A stretch of 64,000 bases of DNA from 13-2-20CM-66-19 sp963824395 (GTDB lineage: Bacteria > Pseudomonadota > Gammaproteobacteria > Steroidobacterales > Steroidobacteraceae). Shown here piece after piece: positions 17,042-26,491 of this stretch; position 1 is the first letter of the stretch, and every line of letters begins with the position of its first letter. The stretch spans positions 682,001-746,000 of the forward strand of contig CAWGPF010000001.1 of NCBI GenBank assembly GCA_963824395.1. The letters run 5' to 3'. The position numbers were made by a program, and so were the translations under genes. The notes below the pieces were generated by a model. It searched no databases. It saw only the letters and a program-made list of their open reading frames with translations, and was not told where the DNA came from.

Positions 17042-17944
17042 ATGACAGCCGAACCGACTACTACCATCGCCACCGCGGCAGCGCAGGACGCGTTCGGGCG
17101 CACGGCGCTCGAACTCATCCTGCTCGGGGCGATCTGGGGCGGATCGTTCCTCTTCATGCGTCTCGCGGCCCCGCAGTTCGGGGCGTTCCCGCTGGTGGAG
17201 GCGCGGCTGGCGCTCGGGGCGCTCATCCTGCTGCCGTTCCTGTGGCAGGCGCGCGCGCGCTTTACCCTGGGGCTGTGCTGGCGCATCGCCGGCATCGCGG
17301 CGGTGAACTCGGTGATCCCCTTCTGCCTCTTTGCCTGGGGTGCCGAGCGCGCCCCGGCCGGGATCGGCGCAATCACCAACGCCATGACGGTGATGTTCAC
17401 CGCGCTCGTGGCCTACTTCCTCTACCAGGAACACATCGGGCGGCGGCGCCTCATCGGTCTCATCGCCGGCTTCATCGGCGTCGCGGTGCTCGCCAGCGGG
17501 CGCACGGCGGGGGTGCAGGTGTGGCCGGCGGCGCTGGCCGGCACGGCGGCCGCGCTGTGCTATGGCTTCGGCATCAACCTCGTCAAGCGCTACCTCTCAG
17601 GATTGCCCGCAGGTGCGGTGGCCGCGGCCAACCTCCTCACCGGCAGCATCCTGCTGGCGCCCCTCGCCCTCTACACCTGGCCGCAGCAATCTCCCGACGC
17701 GCACGCGTGGCTGAGTGCAGTGCTGCTGGGGGTGCTGTGCACCGGCATCGCGTTCGTCTTCTATTACCGGCTGATCGCGCGCATCGGCGCCGCGCGCACC
17801 TCGACCGTCACCTATCTGATCCCGCTCTTCGGGGTGATCTGGGCGTGGCTGCTTCTCGGGGAACCCCTGACCCTGAGCATGGCAGTGGCGGGGCTGCTGA
17901 TCCTGGCAGGCGTCGCCTTGAGCCAGCAGCCGGCCAAGCGCTGA
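17042..17944 (+). CDS. DMT-superfamily transporter, EamA family
   Basis: This 300-residue protein has ten predicted transmembrane helices in two EamA repeats. The first repeat starts LELILLGAIWGGSFLFMRLA, a signature of EamA drug/metabolite exporters, and the second LAGTAAALCYGFGINLVKRY. The cargo is unknown. Its stop overlaps the start of the phosphatase gene (TGATG at 17942-17946), so the two are translated together. Confidence 0.9.
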   Translation: MTAEPTTTIATAAAQDAFGRTALELILLGAIWGGSFLFMRLAAPQFGAFPLVEARLALGALILLPFLWQARARFTLGLCWRIAGIAAVNSVIPFCLFAWGAERAPAGIGAITNAMTVMFTALVAYFLYQEHIGRRRLIGLIAGFIGVAVLASGRTAGVQVWPAALAGTAAALCYGFGINLVKRYLSGLPAGAVAAANLLTGSILLAPLALYTWPQQSPDAHAWLSAVLLGVLCTGIAFVFYYRLIARIGAARTSTVTYLIPLFGVIWAWLLLGEPLTLSMAVAGLLILAGVALSQQPAKR

Positions 17945-18657
17945 TGCCTTCGGCACTCGTGCTGCCGGGGCTCGCCAACGTGCGCGATCTCGGGGGCTAC
18001 CCCACCCGCGACGGTGAGCTGACGCGCACGCACTCCCTGGTGCGGGCCGATGACCTGTGGCAGCTCACCCCCGAGGGCCTGACGGCGCTCGTCGACTACG
18101 GCATCCGCACGGTGATCGACCTGCGCTGGCCGGAGGAAGCCGCCCGCAATCCCAATCCCGTGCCGCAGGCGCTGCCGCAGGTGCGCTTCCTGCCGATCTC
18201 CCTTCTCACCCACACCGAGGACGAGTGGCGCCTGCGCAGCCGCGACGTCGCCAAGGAGCTGTGGAAGTGCACCGTGCTCGAGCGGGTGCGCGAGGAGCTG
18301 CGCCAGGTGCTGGCCGCGATCGCGGACGCCCCTGCGCAGGGCCTCCTGTTCCACTGCGTGGCCGGCAAGGACCGTACCGGCCTGATCGCAGCCCTCCTCC
18401 TGGCGCTCGCCGACGTTGAGCCGGCCGTCATCGCCAGCGACTACGCGGTGAGCGGGCCGAACCTGCGTGAGACCTACCTCAGGCGCTACGCGGACGCAGA
18501 TCCGCAGCGCATCCTCGAGGCCCTGCGCTGCCCGCAAGCCGGCGCCTACAACATGCTGAGGTTCCTCGAGGAAGCCGGCGGCATCCGCGCCTACCTGCGC
18601 GACATCGGCCTCACCGGATCCCAGGTCGCGGCCCTGCGCGCGCGGCTGCGTTCCTGA
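17944..18657 (+). CDS. Tyrosine-protein phosphatase (Tyr_phosphatase3 / SIW14-MptpB-like)
   Basis: The 237-residue protein starts GLANVRDLGGYPT, the family-specific N-terminal motif, and has the signature loop HCVAGKDRTG with nucleophile Cys138 and Arg144. The Lys-Asp within the loop (C-x2-G-K-D-R) is shared with phosphatases that act on phosphotyrosine and phosphoinositides, such as M. tuberculosis MptpB. It is coupled to the EamA transporter gene. No signal peptide is visible, so it is probably cytoplasmic. Confidence 0.88.
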   Translation: MPSALVLPGLANVRDLGGYPTRDGELTRTHSLVRADDLWQLTPEGLTALVDYGIRTVIDLRWPEEAARNPNPVPQALPQVRFLPISLLTHTEDEWRLRSRDVAKELWKCTVLERVREELRQVLAAIADAPAQGLLFHCVAGKDRTGLIAALLLALADVEPAVIASDYAVSGPNLRETYLRRYADADPQRILEALRCPQAGAYNMLRFLEEAGGIRAYLRDIGLTGSQVAALRARLRS

Positions 18658-18805
18658 AAGACCGCCGGCGCGCGGCCGTCCCGTTCACGCCGCATTCAGC
18701 GGCCGTTGGCGATACTCATCCTCGCACCGGATGAACGCGTCCCCGAGCCGCCCACATTCTCAAGCGCGGGCACACTTAGCGGTCGAAGGCTCAGGATTTG
18801 GGCGC

Positions 18806-18833
18806 TTCACTCCGGTGCAATCCCTCTTAGACT
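18806..18833 (+). promoter_or_regulatory. Candidate sigma-70 promoter of the first GFA gene
   Basis: TTCACT (18806-18811) and TAGACT (18828-18833) are separated by 16 bases, 57 bases upstream of the ATG at 18891. Assigned by eye. Confidence 0.35.
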
Positions 18834-18853
18834 AGCCGTACCGGCGCCTGCAT

Positions 18854-18879
18854 CCGCAGGTGCCACAGGAAACCTGCGG
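18854..18879 (+). promoter_or_regulatory. Perfect inverted repeat touching the ribosome-binding site of the GFA gene
   Basis: CCGCAGGT (18854-18861) and ACCTGCGG (18872-18879) form an 8-bp perfect stem with a 10-base loop. The GGGAG ribosome-binding site (18878-18882) shares its first two bases with the 3' arm, so a folded leader would restrict ribosome access. Alternatively it is a dimeric operator. Confidence 0.6.
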
Positions 18880-18890
18880 GAGTCTTGCCC

Positions 18891-19310
18891 ATGGATATCA
18901 CCGGTGGCTGCCTGTGCCGAGCCGTACGCTATTCCTCGAACGCTGCGCCGCTCATGACGCGCGCCTGCTGGTGCCGGGTGTGTCAGTACATCGGGGCGGG
19001 CAGCGGCACTGTTAATGTCTGTTTTCCGAGTGCCACGCTGCAGGTACACGGCGAGCTGCGTGATTTCCCGTTGACCGCCGACAGCGGCAACCTCATGCAC
19101 CGGCGCTTCTGCCCGACCTGCGGCACCCATGTCTTCAGTGCCGCCGAGGCGCGGCCGCACCTGGTGTTCGTGCGGGCAGGAACGCTCGATGACCCCGAGC
19201 TCGCCCGTCCCTCGATCACCATCTGGACGGCTGCGGCACCGAGCTGGGCCTGTATCAGCCCGCTTCTCCCGCAGGAGCCCGGGCAGCCGCCGCCACCACC
19301 GGCTCAGTGA
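18891..19310 (+). CDS. GFA-family (CENP-V/glutathione-dependent formaldehyde-activating) zinc protein
   Basis: This 139-residue protein has the family zinc ligands GGCLCRAVRY (Cys7, Cys9), ACWCRVCQ and the C-terminal FCPTCGTHVFS. GFA-fold proteins bind zinc and some bind glutathione adducts; most family members, including this one, cannot be assigned a reaction. ATG 18891 was chosen over TTG 18885 because GGGAG lies eight bases upstream. A second, diverged copy of the family lies at 44078. Confidence 0.87.
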   Translation: MDITGGCLCRAVRYSSNAAPLMTRACWCRVCQYIGAGSGTVNVCFPSATLQVHGELRDFPLTADSGNLMHRRFCPTCGTHVFSAAEARPHLVFVRAGTLDDPELARPSITIWTAAAPSWACISPLLPQEPGQPPPPPAQ

Positions 19311-20107
19311 AGATTGAGCATGGCGCGCAGCTGCGCCGCCGTCATGATCCGCGTATAGGGGGGCGTGCCCACGTCGAACTCCCGCGCGCGGCTCAAGCCC
19401 CCCACCACCACGGGCGCGAAGCCTGCGTCGCGCACCAGCGCCTGCGCCACCGCGAGCGCCTGTGGGTCATCGCCGGCGAGCGGGATCGCCACCGGCGCAC
19501 CGCTGCGGTGCGCGAGCTCCCCGAGGTCGGTGTAGTTGATGGCGTTGAAGGCGCGCACCAGGCGCACCCCGGGTAAGAAGCGCGGCGAGGCGACGCCGGT
19601 CCCCTGCGCTCGCGCCTCGAGCGCCATCGGACCGTCGCGCTCGGGGTAGGGATTGCAGGTATCGAGGACGATCTTGCCGGCGAGCTCGGCTTTCAGGTCC
19701 TGCCCGAGCTCGGGCAGCGCCTTGTAGGGCACTGACACCAGTACCGCCTCCCCGAACAGCGCCGCCTCGCGCGGCGTGCCGACGCGCGCCTTCGGGCCTA
19801 AGCGTGCGGCGAGTGACTTCAGCTCCTCGGGGTGGCGCGATGAGATCAGCACCTCATGCCCGGCCTGTACCCACAGCTTCGCCAGAGCGCCGCCGATGTG
19901 ACCGGTGCCGATGATGCCGATCCTGAGTGGCCCCTGCGGGGTCGCGCTCTCGGCTGCAAAGCCTGAGCCTGAGGCGAGCAGCAGCGCGAGTCCGAGGACT
20001 GCGCCCCGCAGCAGCGCAAGCACGGACTGCGCCGATGTTGCCGCGCCGCGCGCGCCCGCGCGCAGCGTGTCGAGCGCACGGCGCGGCGTACCCGGGCGTA
20101 AGCGCAC
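19304..20107 (-). CDS. Exported NADPH-dependent F420-reductase-like oxidoreductase
   Basis: The 267-residue protein has a Rossmann domain of the NAD_binding_F420 (NADPH:F420 oxidoreductase-like) family: LRIGIIGTGHIGGALAKLW near residue 61, ISSRHPEELKSL, AVLVSVPYKALPEL, VLDTCNPYP and the RAFNAINYTDL block. Unusually, a hydrophobic segment VLALLRGAVLGLALLLASGSGFAA precedes the domain, like a signal peptide or anchor. Two GTG starts are possible (20107 and 20023); the latter starts just before the hydrophobic segment. It converges on the GFA gene with a 7-base overlap of coding ends. Confidence 0.8.
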   Translation of the reverse strand: MRLRPGTPRRALDTLRAGARGAATSAQSVLALLRGAVLGLALLLASGSGFAAESATPQGPLRIGIIGTGHIGGALAKLWVQAGHEVLISSRHPEELKSLAARLGPKARVGTPREAALFGEAVLVSVPYKALPELGQDLKAELAGKIVLDTCNPYPERDGPMALEARAQGTGVASPRFLPGVRLVRAFNAINYTDLGELAHRSGAPVAIPLAGDDPQALAVAQALVRDAGFAPVVVGGLSRAREFDVGTPPYTRIMTAAQLRAMLNLH

Positions 20108-20134
20108 AGCGAAACCCCAAATCCCGCGCGCGTC

Positions 20135-20338
20135 TTACTTCTTGCGCCGGGCTCCGGAACGCTTGGCCGCACGGAAGGAAATACCCGAGCGCATGGCCTT
20201 CTGCTGGACCGCGGCCGCGGTGCGACCGAGCTTCTTGGCCACCTGCCCCGTCGGCGTGCCCGCCTTGGCGAGCGCCTTGAGAGTCTTCAGTTCGCTGGCG
20301 CTCCACGAAGCGCCGTCATTCGGTGGACGTCTTGCCAT
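20135..20338 (-). CDS. Very small basic DNA-binding-like (SANT/Myb-like helix-turn-helix) protein
   Basis: The 67-residue protein starts at ATG 20338 behind GGAG. The middle (WSASELKTLKALAKAGTPTGQ followed by VAKKLGRTAAAVQQKAMRSG) reads as a three-helix SANT/HTH unit like those of small bacterial proteins that recognise DNA, followed by a basic tail RAAKRSGARRKK. The whole protein is strongly positive. It stands alone behind a relatively AT-rich leader. Function unknown; a nucleoid-associated or regulatory role is inferred from fold and charge only. Confidence 0.75.
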   Translation of the reverse strand: MARRPPNDGASWSASELKTLKALAKAGTPTGQVAKKLGRTAAAVQQKAMRSGISFRAAKRSGARRKK

Positions 20339-20719
20339 GTTGTAACTCCGTAATCACAGTGACCGGGGTCGGCGATCATACACCGGCAACACTGCAGGCG
20401 CGCACTCCACTAACGATCTGCAACATGTTAGTTGGCGGCCGGGCGCGCGGCGCGCTGTTGTTTGGCGACCCGGCCGCGATTCAACTTGTAACTCGTGTGC
20501 GCTTGGCCGCAGCTTCGCGCCCGGCAGCTGTTGACTTGCGCCGCACTTCATACGCTGCGGAACTAAAGCGTGGCAACACCGCGGCGCGGTGGGTTTTTTC
20601 GCAACGGCGGCGGCACGCGCGCCGCCGCGACCGGAACTGGAGCAGCGGCGCGCGTGTCTAAACAACCACAGACCGGGAACTCGCTGCGTCGGCGAACGCC
20701 GACACGGCGGCGCGGCAAC
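20339..20719. other. Gene-free region upstream of the small basic protein gene
   Basis: No convincing coding sequence is present in these 381 bases. The region contains the inverted repeat ACTAAC-N12-GTTAGT (20409-20432), a -35-like TTGACT (20531-20536) and, on the plus strand, an intrinsic-terminator-like hairpin with T6 (20577-20599). Local base composition is more mixed than in the flanking genes. Confidence 0.5.
20577..20599 (+). terminator. Orphan intrinsic terminator on the plus strand
   Basis: CACCGC (20577-20582), a GGC loop and GCGGTG (20586-20591) form a perfect 6-bp stem followed by GG and TTTTTT (20594-20599). No plus-strand gene ends nearby: the closest, the GFA gene, stops at 19310. 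It may end an unannotated small RNA or be fortuitous. Confidence 0.5.
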
Positions 20720-21612
20720 TTACTCGCTGATTGTCGCGCGCAGGACGGCCGCGTCCACGCAGTTGGATAACAGCATGGCGATGGTCATCGGCCCCAGACC
20801 CCCGGGCACGGGCGTGATCCAGGCCGCGCGGCGTGCGGCGCTTTCAAACTCGACGTCGCCCACCAGCTTGCCCGAAGCGCTGCGGTTGATGCCGACGTCG
20901 AACACCACCGCGCCGGGACGGATCCACTCCCCCGGCACGAAGCCTTCCTTGCCCACCGCCGCCACCACAACGTCCGCCCGCTCCACCTCCGCGCGCAGAT
21001 CGCGGGTACCGGTGTGGCAGACCGTGACCGTGGCGCGCGCCAGCAGCAGCTCGAGCGCCATGGGCCGGCCCACGATATTGGAGGCTCCCACGACGCAGGC
21101 GCGCAGCCCGGTGAGATCAATGCCGTACTCGTGCGCCAGGCGGATGACGCCAAAGGGCGTGCAGGGCCGCAGGCGCGGGCGCTTCTGCGCCAGCAGCCCG
21201 GTGTTGAGCGGGTGGAAGCCATCGACGTCCTTGGCCGGATCCACCGCGTCCATGACGCGGTTCGCATCAACTCCTTTGGGCAGCGGCAGCTGCACCAGGA
21301 TCCCATCCACGCGCGTATCGCGGTTGAGAGACTCCACCAGGGACAGGATCTGCGCCTGCGGAGTGCTCGCCGGCAGGTCGTGCGCGAAGGACTCGATGCC
21401 GGCCTCGAGCGAGGACTTGCGCTTGTTGCGCACGTAGACACTCGAGGCCGGGTCTTCACCCACCTGCACGACGGCGAGCCCCGGGCGGCGGCCGAGGCGC
21501 GCCGCGAAAGCCGCGGCGCGCTCGGCAACCTGTGCCCGTACCTTGGCGGCGACGGCCTTGCCGTCGAGTAGCCGCGCGCCGCCCGCGGTGCGTTCGACGG
21601 GAAGTGTGCTCA

Positions 21613-21613
<1 letters not shown>
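20720..21613 (-). CDS. folD: Bifunctional methylene-THF dehydrogenase / methenyl-THF cyclohydrolase FolD
   Basis: This 297-residue enzyme interconverts 5,10-methylene-, methenyl- and 10-formyl-THF. Family marks are YVRNKRKSSLEAGI (with the catalytic Lys), GILVQLPLPKGVD, the CTPFGVIRL motif and VVGASNIVGRPMALELL for NADP binding, ending PVPGGLGPMTIAMLL. The start ATG 21613 overlaps the ahcY stop by one base, so folD is the promoter-distal gene of the metK-ahcY-folD unit. That links C1-folate supply to the methyl cycle, since methylene-THF feeds remethylation of homocysteine. Confidence 0.96.
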
Positions 21614-23031
<1,418 letters not shown>

Positions 23032-23051
23032 ACTTCGATGACTCCGAATGA

Positions 23052-23150
23052 CAGAGTGAGCGCGGTATGGATGTTCCGCCCCTGCTGAGCCTGGCAGGCA
23101 CGCCCCGGGGCTCCCGCGGACGACCTGTCGCAACGCTCCTCAGCAGGCGC
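23052..23150 (-). ncRNA. S-adenosylhomocysteine (SAH) riboswitch upstream of ahcY
   Basis: On the minus strand the leader reads CCTGCTGAG (23147-23139) and CTCAGCAGG (23089-23081), a perfect 9-bp P1 stem. Inside it are the conserved GAGGAGCGTTGC (from about 23141 to 23130) and CCAGGCTC just before the 3' P1 strand. Downstream, CGCTCACT (23062-23055) can pair with GGAGCG (23139-23134) as the defining pseudoknot. These are the consensus elements of the SAH riboswitch class, which binds SAH and turns on recycling genes. The ahcY ATG follows about 21 bases after the pseudoknot strand, so control of initiation or of transcription are both possible. Confidence 0.92.
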
Positions 23151-23182
23151 GGCTGCCGCTCACGCGGCGTGTGGGCGAGATT

Positions 23183-24355
23183 CTACGCGGCGCGCACTGC
23201 CTTGCCCTCGGCGGCGAGTGTTTCGGCCAGATCCGTGCGCTCCCAGGTGAACTCAGGCTCCGTGCGGCCGAAGTGCCCGTAGGCGGCGGTCTTCTGGTAG
23301 ATCGGTCGCACCAGGTCGAGCATCTCGCGCAGGCCGTAGGGGGTGAGGTCGAAATGCTTGCGCACCAGCTGCGTCAGGCGCTCGCGCGACAGGCGGCTGG
23401 TGCCGAAGGTCTCCACCATGATCGAGGTCGGCTCGGCGACGCCGATGGCGTAGGACACCTGCACCTCGCAGCGCTCGGCGAGCCCGGCCGCCACGATATT
23501 CTTGGCGACGTAGCGCGCCGCATAGGCGGCGGAGCGGTCCACCTTGGAGGGGTCCTTGCCGGAGAACGCGCCGCCGCCGTGGCGCGCATAGCCGCCGTAG
23601 GTATCGACGATGATCTTGCGTCCGGTGAGGCCGCAGTCCCCGACCGGCCCGCCGGTGACGAAACGACCGGTCGGATTGATGTGGTACTTGGTGCGCTTGT
23701 CGACCCATTTGGCCGGCAGTACCGGCTTCAGAATCTCCTCCATCACCGCCTCGCGCAGCACGCGCGTGGAGACCTCGGGGCTGTGCTGGGTCGAGAGCAC
23801 GACCGCCTCCAGCCCCACCGGCCGGTTGTCCTCATAGCGCAGGGTGACCTGGCTCTTGGCATCGGGGCGCAGCCACGGAAGCTTGCCGGACTTGCGCACC
23901 TGGGCCTGGCGCTTCACCAGGCGGTGGGCGAGCGTGATCGGCGCCGGCATGAGCACGTCGGTCTCATTGGTGGCGTAGCCGAACATCAGCCCCTGGTCGC
24001 CCGCGCCCTGCTTGCGCTCGTCCTTGCGGTCCACGCCCTGAGCGATGTCCGGGGACTGCTTGCCGATGATGTTGAGCACCCCGCAGCTGGCGCCGTCGAA
24101 GCCCATGTCGGAGGAGTTGTAGCCGATGTCGAGCACGGTCTTGCGTACCAGCGCCTCGACGTCCACCCAGGCACGCGTCGTGACTTCGCCGGCGACGATC
24201 ACCACCCCGGTCTTGACCATGGTCTCGCAGGCGACGCGGCCGCGGTCATCCTCCTTGAGGATCGCATCGAGCACCGCATCCGAGATCTGGTCAGCGACCT
24301 TGTCAGGATGGCCCTCGGAAACTGACTCCGAGGTGAAAAGATAGTCATGCGCCAT
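23183..24355 (-). CDS. metK: S-adenosylmethionine synthetase
   Basis: The 390-residue enzyme makes SAM from methionine and ATP. The start region FTSESVSEGHPDK, the GAGDQGLMFGYAT motif and GGGAFSGKDPSKVDRSAAYAAR (phosphate-binding loop) are all intact, as is the usual length. ATG 24355 gives the canonical MAHDYLFTSESV N-terminus. It lies upstream of the SAH riboswitch and ahcY in the same direction, so a metK transcript could run into the riboswitch. I looked for a SAM riboswitch in its own leader and saw none. Confidence 0.97.
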   Translation of the reverse strand: MAHDYLFTSESVSEGHPDKVADQISDAVLDAILKEDDRGRVACETMVKTGVVIVAGEVTTRAWVDVEALVRKTVLDIGYNSSDMGFDGASCGVLNIIGKQSPDIAQGVDRKDERKQGAGDQGLMFGYATNETDVLMPAPITLAHRLVKRQAQVRKSGKLPWLRPDAKSQVTLRYEDNRPVGLEAVVLSTQHSPEVSTRVLREAVMEEILKPVLPAKWVDKRTKYHINPTGRFVTGGPVGDCGLTGRKIIVDTYGGYARHGGGAFSGKDPSKVDRSAAYAARYVAKNIVAAGLAERCEVQVSYAIGVAEPTSIMVETFGTSRLSRERLTQLVRKHFDLTPYGLREMLDLVRPIYQKTAAYGHFGRTEPEFTWERTDLAETLAAEGKAVRAA

Positions 24356-24482
24356 GGGGTAAGTTCTCGTCCGCGTCCGTGGGGGGGCCAAAACGCGCAG
24401 TCTAACTCAGGTCCTTTGCGGCGTGCTGAAGGCGGCAATATGTCAGGCCGTTCTAAGCATATGGCCCCCGCTCAGCCCTTAA

Positions 24483-24498
24483 GGCCTCACGCGAGGCC
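24483..24498 (-). terminator. Hairpin after the adenosine-kinase-like gene
   Basis: GGCCTC-ACGC-GAGGCC (24483-24498) is a perfect 6-bp stem located about 20 bases after the kinase stop and upstream of metK. There is no T tract on the minus strand, so termination is uncertain; it may instead protect the 3' end or separate the two units. Confidence 0.4.
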
Positions 24499-24515
24499 CC
24501 GCGGCCGCGCTGCAG

Positions 24516-25469
24516 CTAGCCAAAACTGCGGCGCAGGCGTGCGGTGAGCTCGGCAGCGGTGGCCTGGTGGTTCTGGGTGCCGCGCGATTCGATCTTCAGG
24601 GCCCCCATGAGGGAGGCGATTTGCCCGGTGGCGCGCCAGTCAAGCCCGTGCAGCAGGCCGTGCACGAGGCCCGCGCGGTAGGCATCCCCGCACCCGGTGG
24701 GGTCCACCACCTGCGCGACCGGCGCGGCCGGGATCGTCAGCTCCTGCGCGCGCGTATAGATCGAGGAGCCCGCGGCACCGCGGGTCACGATCAGCGCCTC
24801 CACGCGCTCGGTGAGTTCTGCCACGCCCCAGCCGGTGCGCTGCTGTACGAGCTGCCACTCGTAGTCGTTCAGGGTCACCCAGCGCGCCTGGCCGATGAAG
24901 CCCTTCAGGTCCTCGCCCCCGAACATCGGCAGTCCCTGACCGGGATCAAAGATGAACGGTATGCCGCGTGCGGCGAACTGCGCGGCGTGCGCGAGCATGC
25001 CATCGCGTCCGTCGGGGGCGACGATGCCGAGCGTGATGCCTGCAGCCGCGCTCACCTGGTTCAGGTGCGAGTGCTGCATGGCCCCGGGGTGGAAGGCGGT
25101 GATCTGATTGTCATCCACATCCGTGGTGATGAAAGCCTGGGCGGTGAGCTCCGAATCGATCACCTTCACATGATCGGTGGGCACGCCGCACTTCATGAGC
25201 CACTCGCGGTAGGGGGCGAAATCCCTGCCCACCGTGGCCATGGGGTAGCCGGTGTCCCCCAGGAGCTTGAGGTTGTAGGCGATGTTGCCGGCGCACCCGC
25301 CGAACTCGCGGCGCAGCTGCGGCACCAGGAATGAGACGTTCAGCATGTGAATCTTGTCGGGAAGGATGTGGTTGGCGAAGCGGTCGCCGAAAACCATGAT
25401 CGTGTCGTAGGCCACCGATCCGCAGATCAGCGCGCGGCCGGTGCCGCTCTTGTGCAGCTCGTTGTTCAT
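24516..25469 (-). CDS. PfkB-family sugar/nucleoside kinase, probable adenosine kinase
   Basis: The 317-residue protein has the PfkB C-terminal signature VVDPTGCGDAYRAGLVHGLL, whose GCGD Asp is the catalytic base, and the N-terminal REFGGCAGNIAYNLKLLG glycine motif. Similar proteins in Proteobacteria are annotated as carbohydrate or adenosine kinases. Location directly upstream of metK-ahcY-folD supports adenosine as substrate, because SAH hydrolysis releases adenosine that must be removed. ATG 25469 begins eight bases after the fdhD stop. The first 53 codons of the longer open frame are rejected as they run back into fdhD and look non-coding. Confidence 0.85.
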   Translation of the reverse strand: MNNELHKSGTGRALICGSVAYDTIMVFGDRFANHILPDKIHMLNVSFLVPQLRREFGGCAGNIAYNLKLLGDTGYPMATVGRDFAPYREWLMKCGVPTDHVKVIDSELTAQAFITTDVDDNQITAFHPGAMQHSHLNQVSAAAGITLGIVAPDGRDGMLAHAAQFAARGIPFIFDPGQGLPMFGGEDLKGFIGQARWVTLNDYEWQLVQQRTGWGVAELTERVEALIVTRGAAGSSIYTRAQELTIPAAPVAQVVDPTGCGDAYRAGLVHGLLHGLDWRATGQIASLMGALKIESRGTQNHQATAAELTARLRRSFG

Positions 25470-25477
25470 GTCGGGGA

Positions 25478-26311
25478 TTATTTCAGTCGCTGGGGATGGG
25501 TATAGACGACGTGGCGGTCGGGGCGTGCGAAGGCCACCAGGGTAAGACCGGTCTCGTGTGCCATGCGCACCGCGAACGCGGTCGGGGCGGAGAACGCCAC
25601 CAGGATCGGCACCCCGACGGTTGCGCACTTCTGCACCATCTCGTAACTGGCGCGGCTCGTGATGAGCATGTAGCCGGAGGCAAAGTCGACGTTGCTGCGT
25701 GCGAGCGCGCCGATGGTCTTGTCGAGTGCGTTGTGACGGCCGACGTCCTCGCGCACCAGCTGGATGCCCTCATCGGGATGGACCCAGGCCGCCCCGTGGA
25801 CGCTGCCGGTGCGCTCGTTGATCGGCTGGCGCGTGGCAAGCTCGCGGATGGCCACATGCATATTGAGCGCCGAGAGCGTGACGCCTGCGGGAACGGGGGC
25901 AACCTTGCGGATCGCATCCTCGGCGGTTTCCGCTCCGCACAGCCCGCAGCCGGTGCGCCCGGCGAGGTTACGGCGGCGCTGCAGCAGCTGGGAAAAGCGC
26001 TCCCAGGCGACCGTGATCCGCACGTCCGCCACGCCCGCCCCGCGCACCACTTCGACCCCGCGGATCTCTTCGCGGCGCTCGACCAGCCCCTCGCTCAGGG
26101 TGAAGCCGACGCCGTAATCCTCAAGGTCGGCCGGCGTCGCCAGCATCACGACGTGCGGCACGTCGTGATACACCAGGGCGACCGGGACTTCCTCGGCCAC
26201 CAGATCGGTCGCCGCGCTCAGTGTTCCTTGCGTCCAGCGCTCGACCTGCACCTCGGAACTCACCGCAAGCGCTGCGGCCGCCGGCGACGGCGCGCCGGGG
26301 CCGGTATTCAT
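25478..26311 (-). CDS. fdhD: Formate dehydrogenase accessory sulfurtransferase FdhD
   Basis: This 277-residue protein transfers sulfur from IscS to the bis-MGD molybdenum cofactor so that formate dehydrogenase becomes active. The Cys loop TGCGLCG (C-x2-C), the block LVREDVGRHNALDKTIG and the C-terminal SRASYEMVQKCATVGVPIL are diagnostic. No formate dehydrogenase structural gene is in the window. It lies just upstream of the kinase gene and may start an operon that runs fdhD-kinase. Confidence 0.95.
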   Translation of the reverse strand: MNTGPGAPSPAAAALAVSSEVQVERWTQGTLSAATDLVAEEVPVALVYHDVPHVVMLATPADLEDYGVGFTLSEGLVERREEIRGVEVVRGAGVADVRITVAWERFSQLLQRRRNLAGRTGCGLCGAETAEDAIRKVAPVPAGVTLSALNMHVAIRELATRQPINERTGSVHGAAWVHPDEGIQLVREDVGRHNALDKTIGALARSNVDFASGYMLITSRASYEMVQKCATVGVPILVAFSAPTAFAVRMAHETGLTLVAFARPDRHVVYTHPQRLK

Positions 26312-26356
26312 CGGCGGCGCCCGCGCGTGCTGAGCACGCCGGTCTCACTCAGGGTC

Positions 26357-26376
26357 TGCATATGCAACGAGTATAC
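26357..26376. repeat. Perfect palindrome in the fdhD / TorF-porin divergent region
   Basis: TGCATATGCA (26357-26366) is a perfect 10-base palindrome, followed by GTATAC (26371-26376), in an unusually AT-containing spot between two divergent genes. It is a possible operator; no known regulator consensus is claimed. Confidence 0.35.
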
Positions 26377-26491
26377 GACCTGAGGCCGCCGCGCCGGCCG
26401 GCGGTTAACCTGCCACCGGCGGTTGCGTTGATACCGGCAACCACCGCAGCGCTCTACACTGGGCAGATGGCTTCGAAAGATCGGAACCTGC

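Noticed and set aside
24356..24482. Possible SAM riboswitch in front of metK
   Set aside because: I compared it by eye with SAM-I and SAM-II features (kink-turn/P1 stem or the short pseudoknot) and saw no match.
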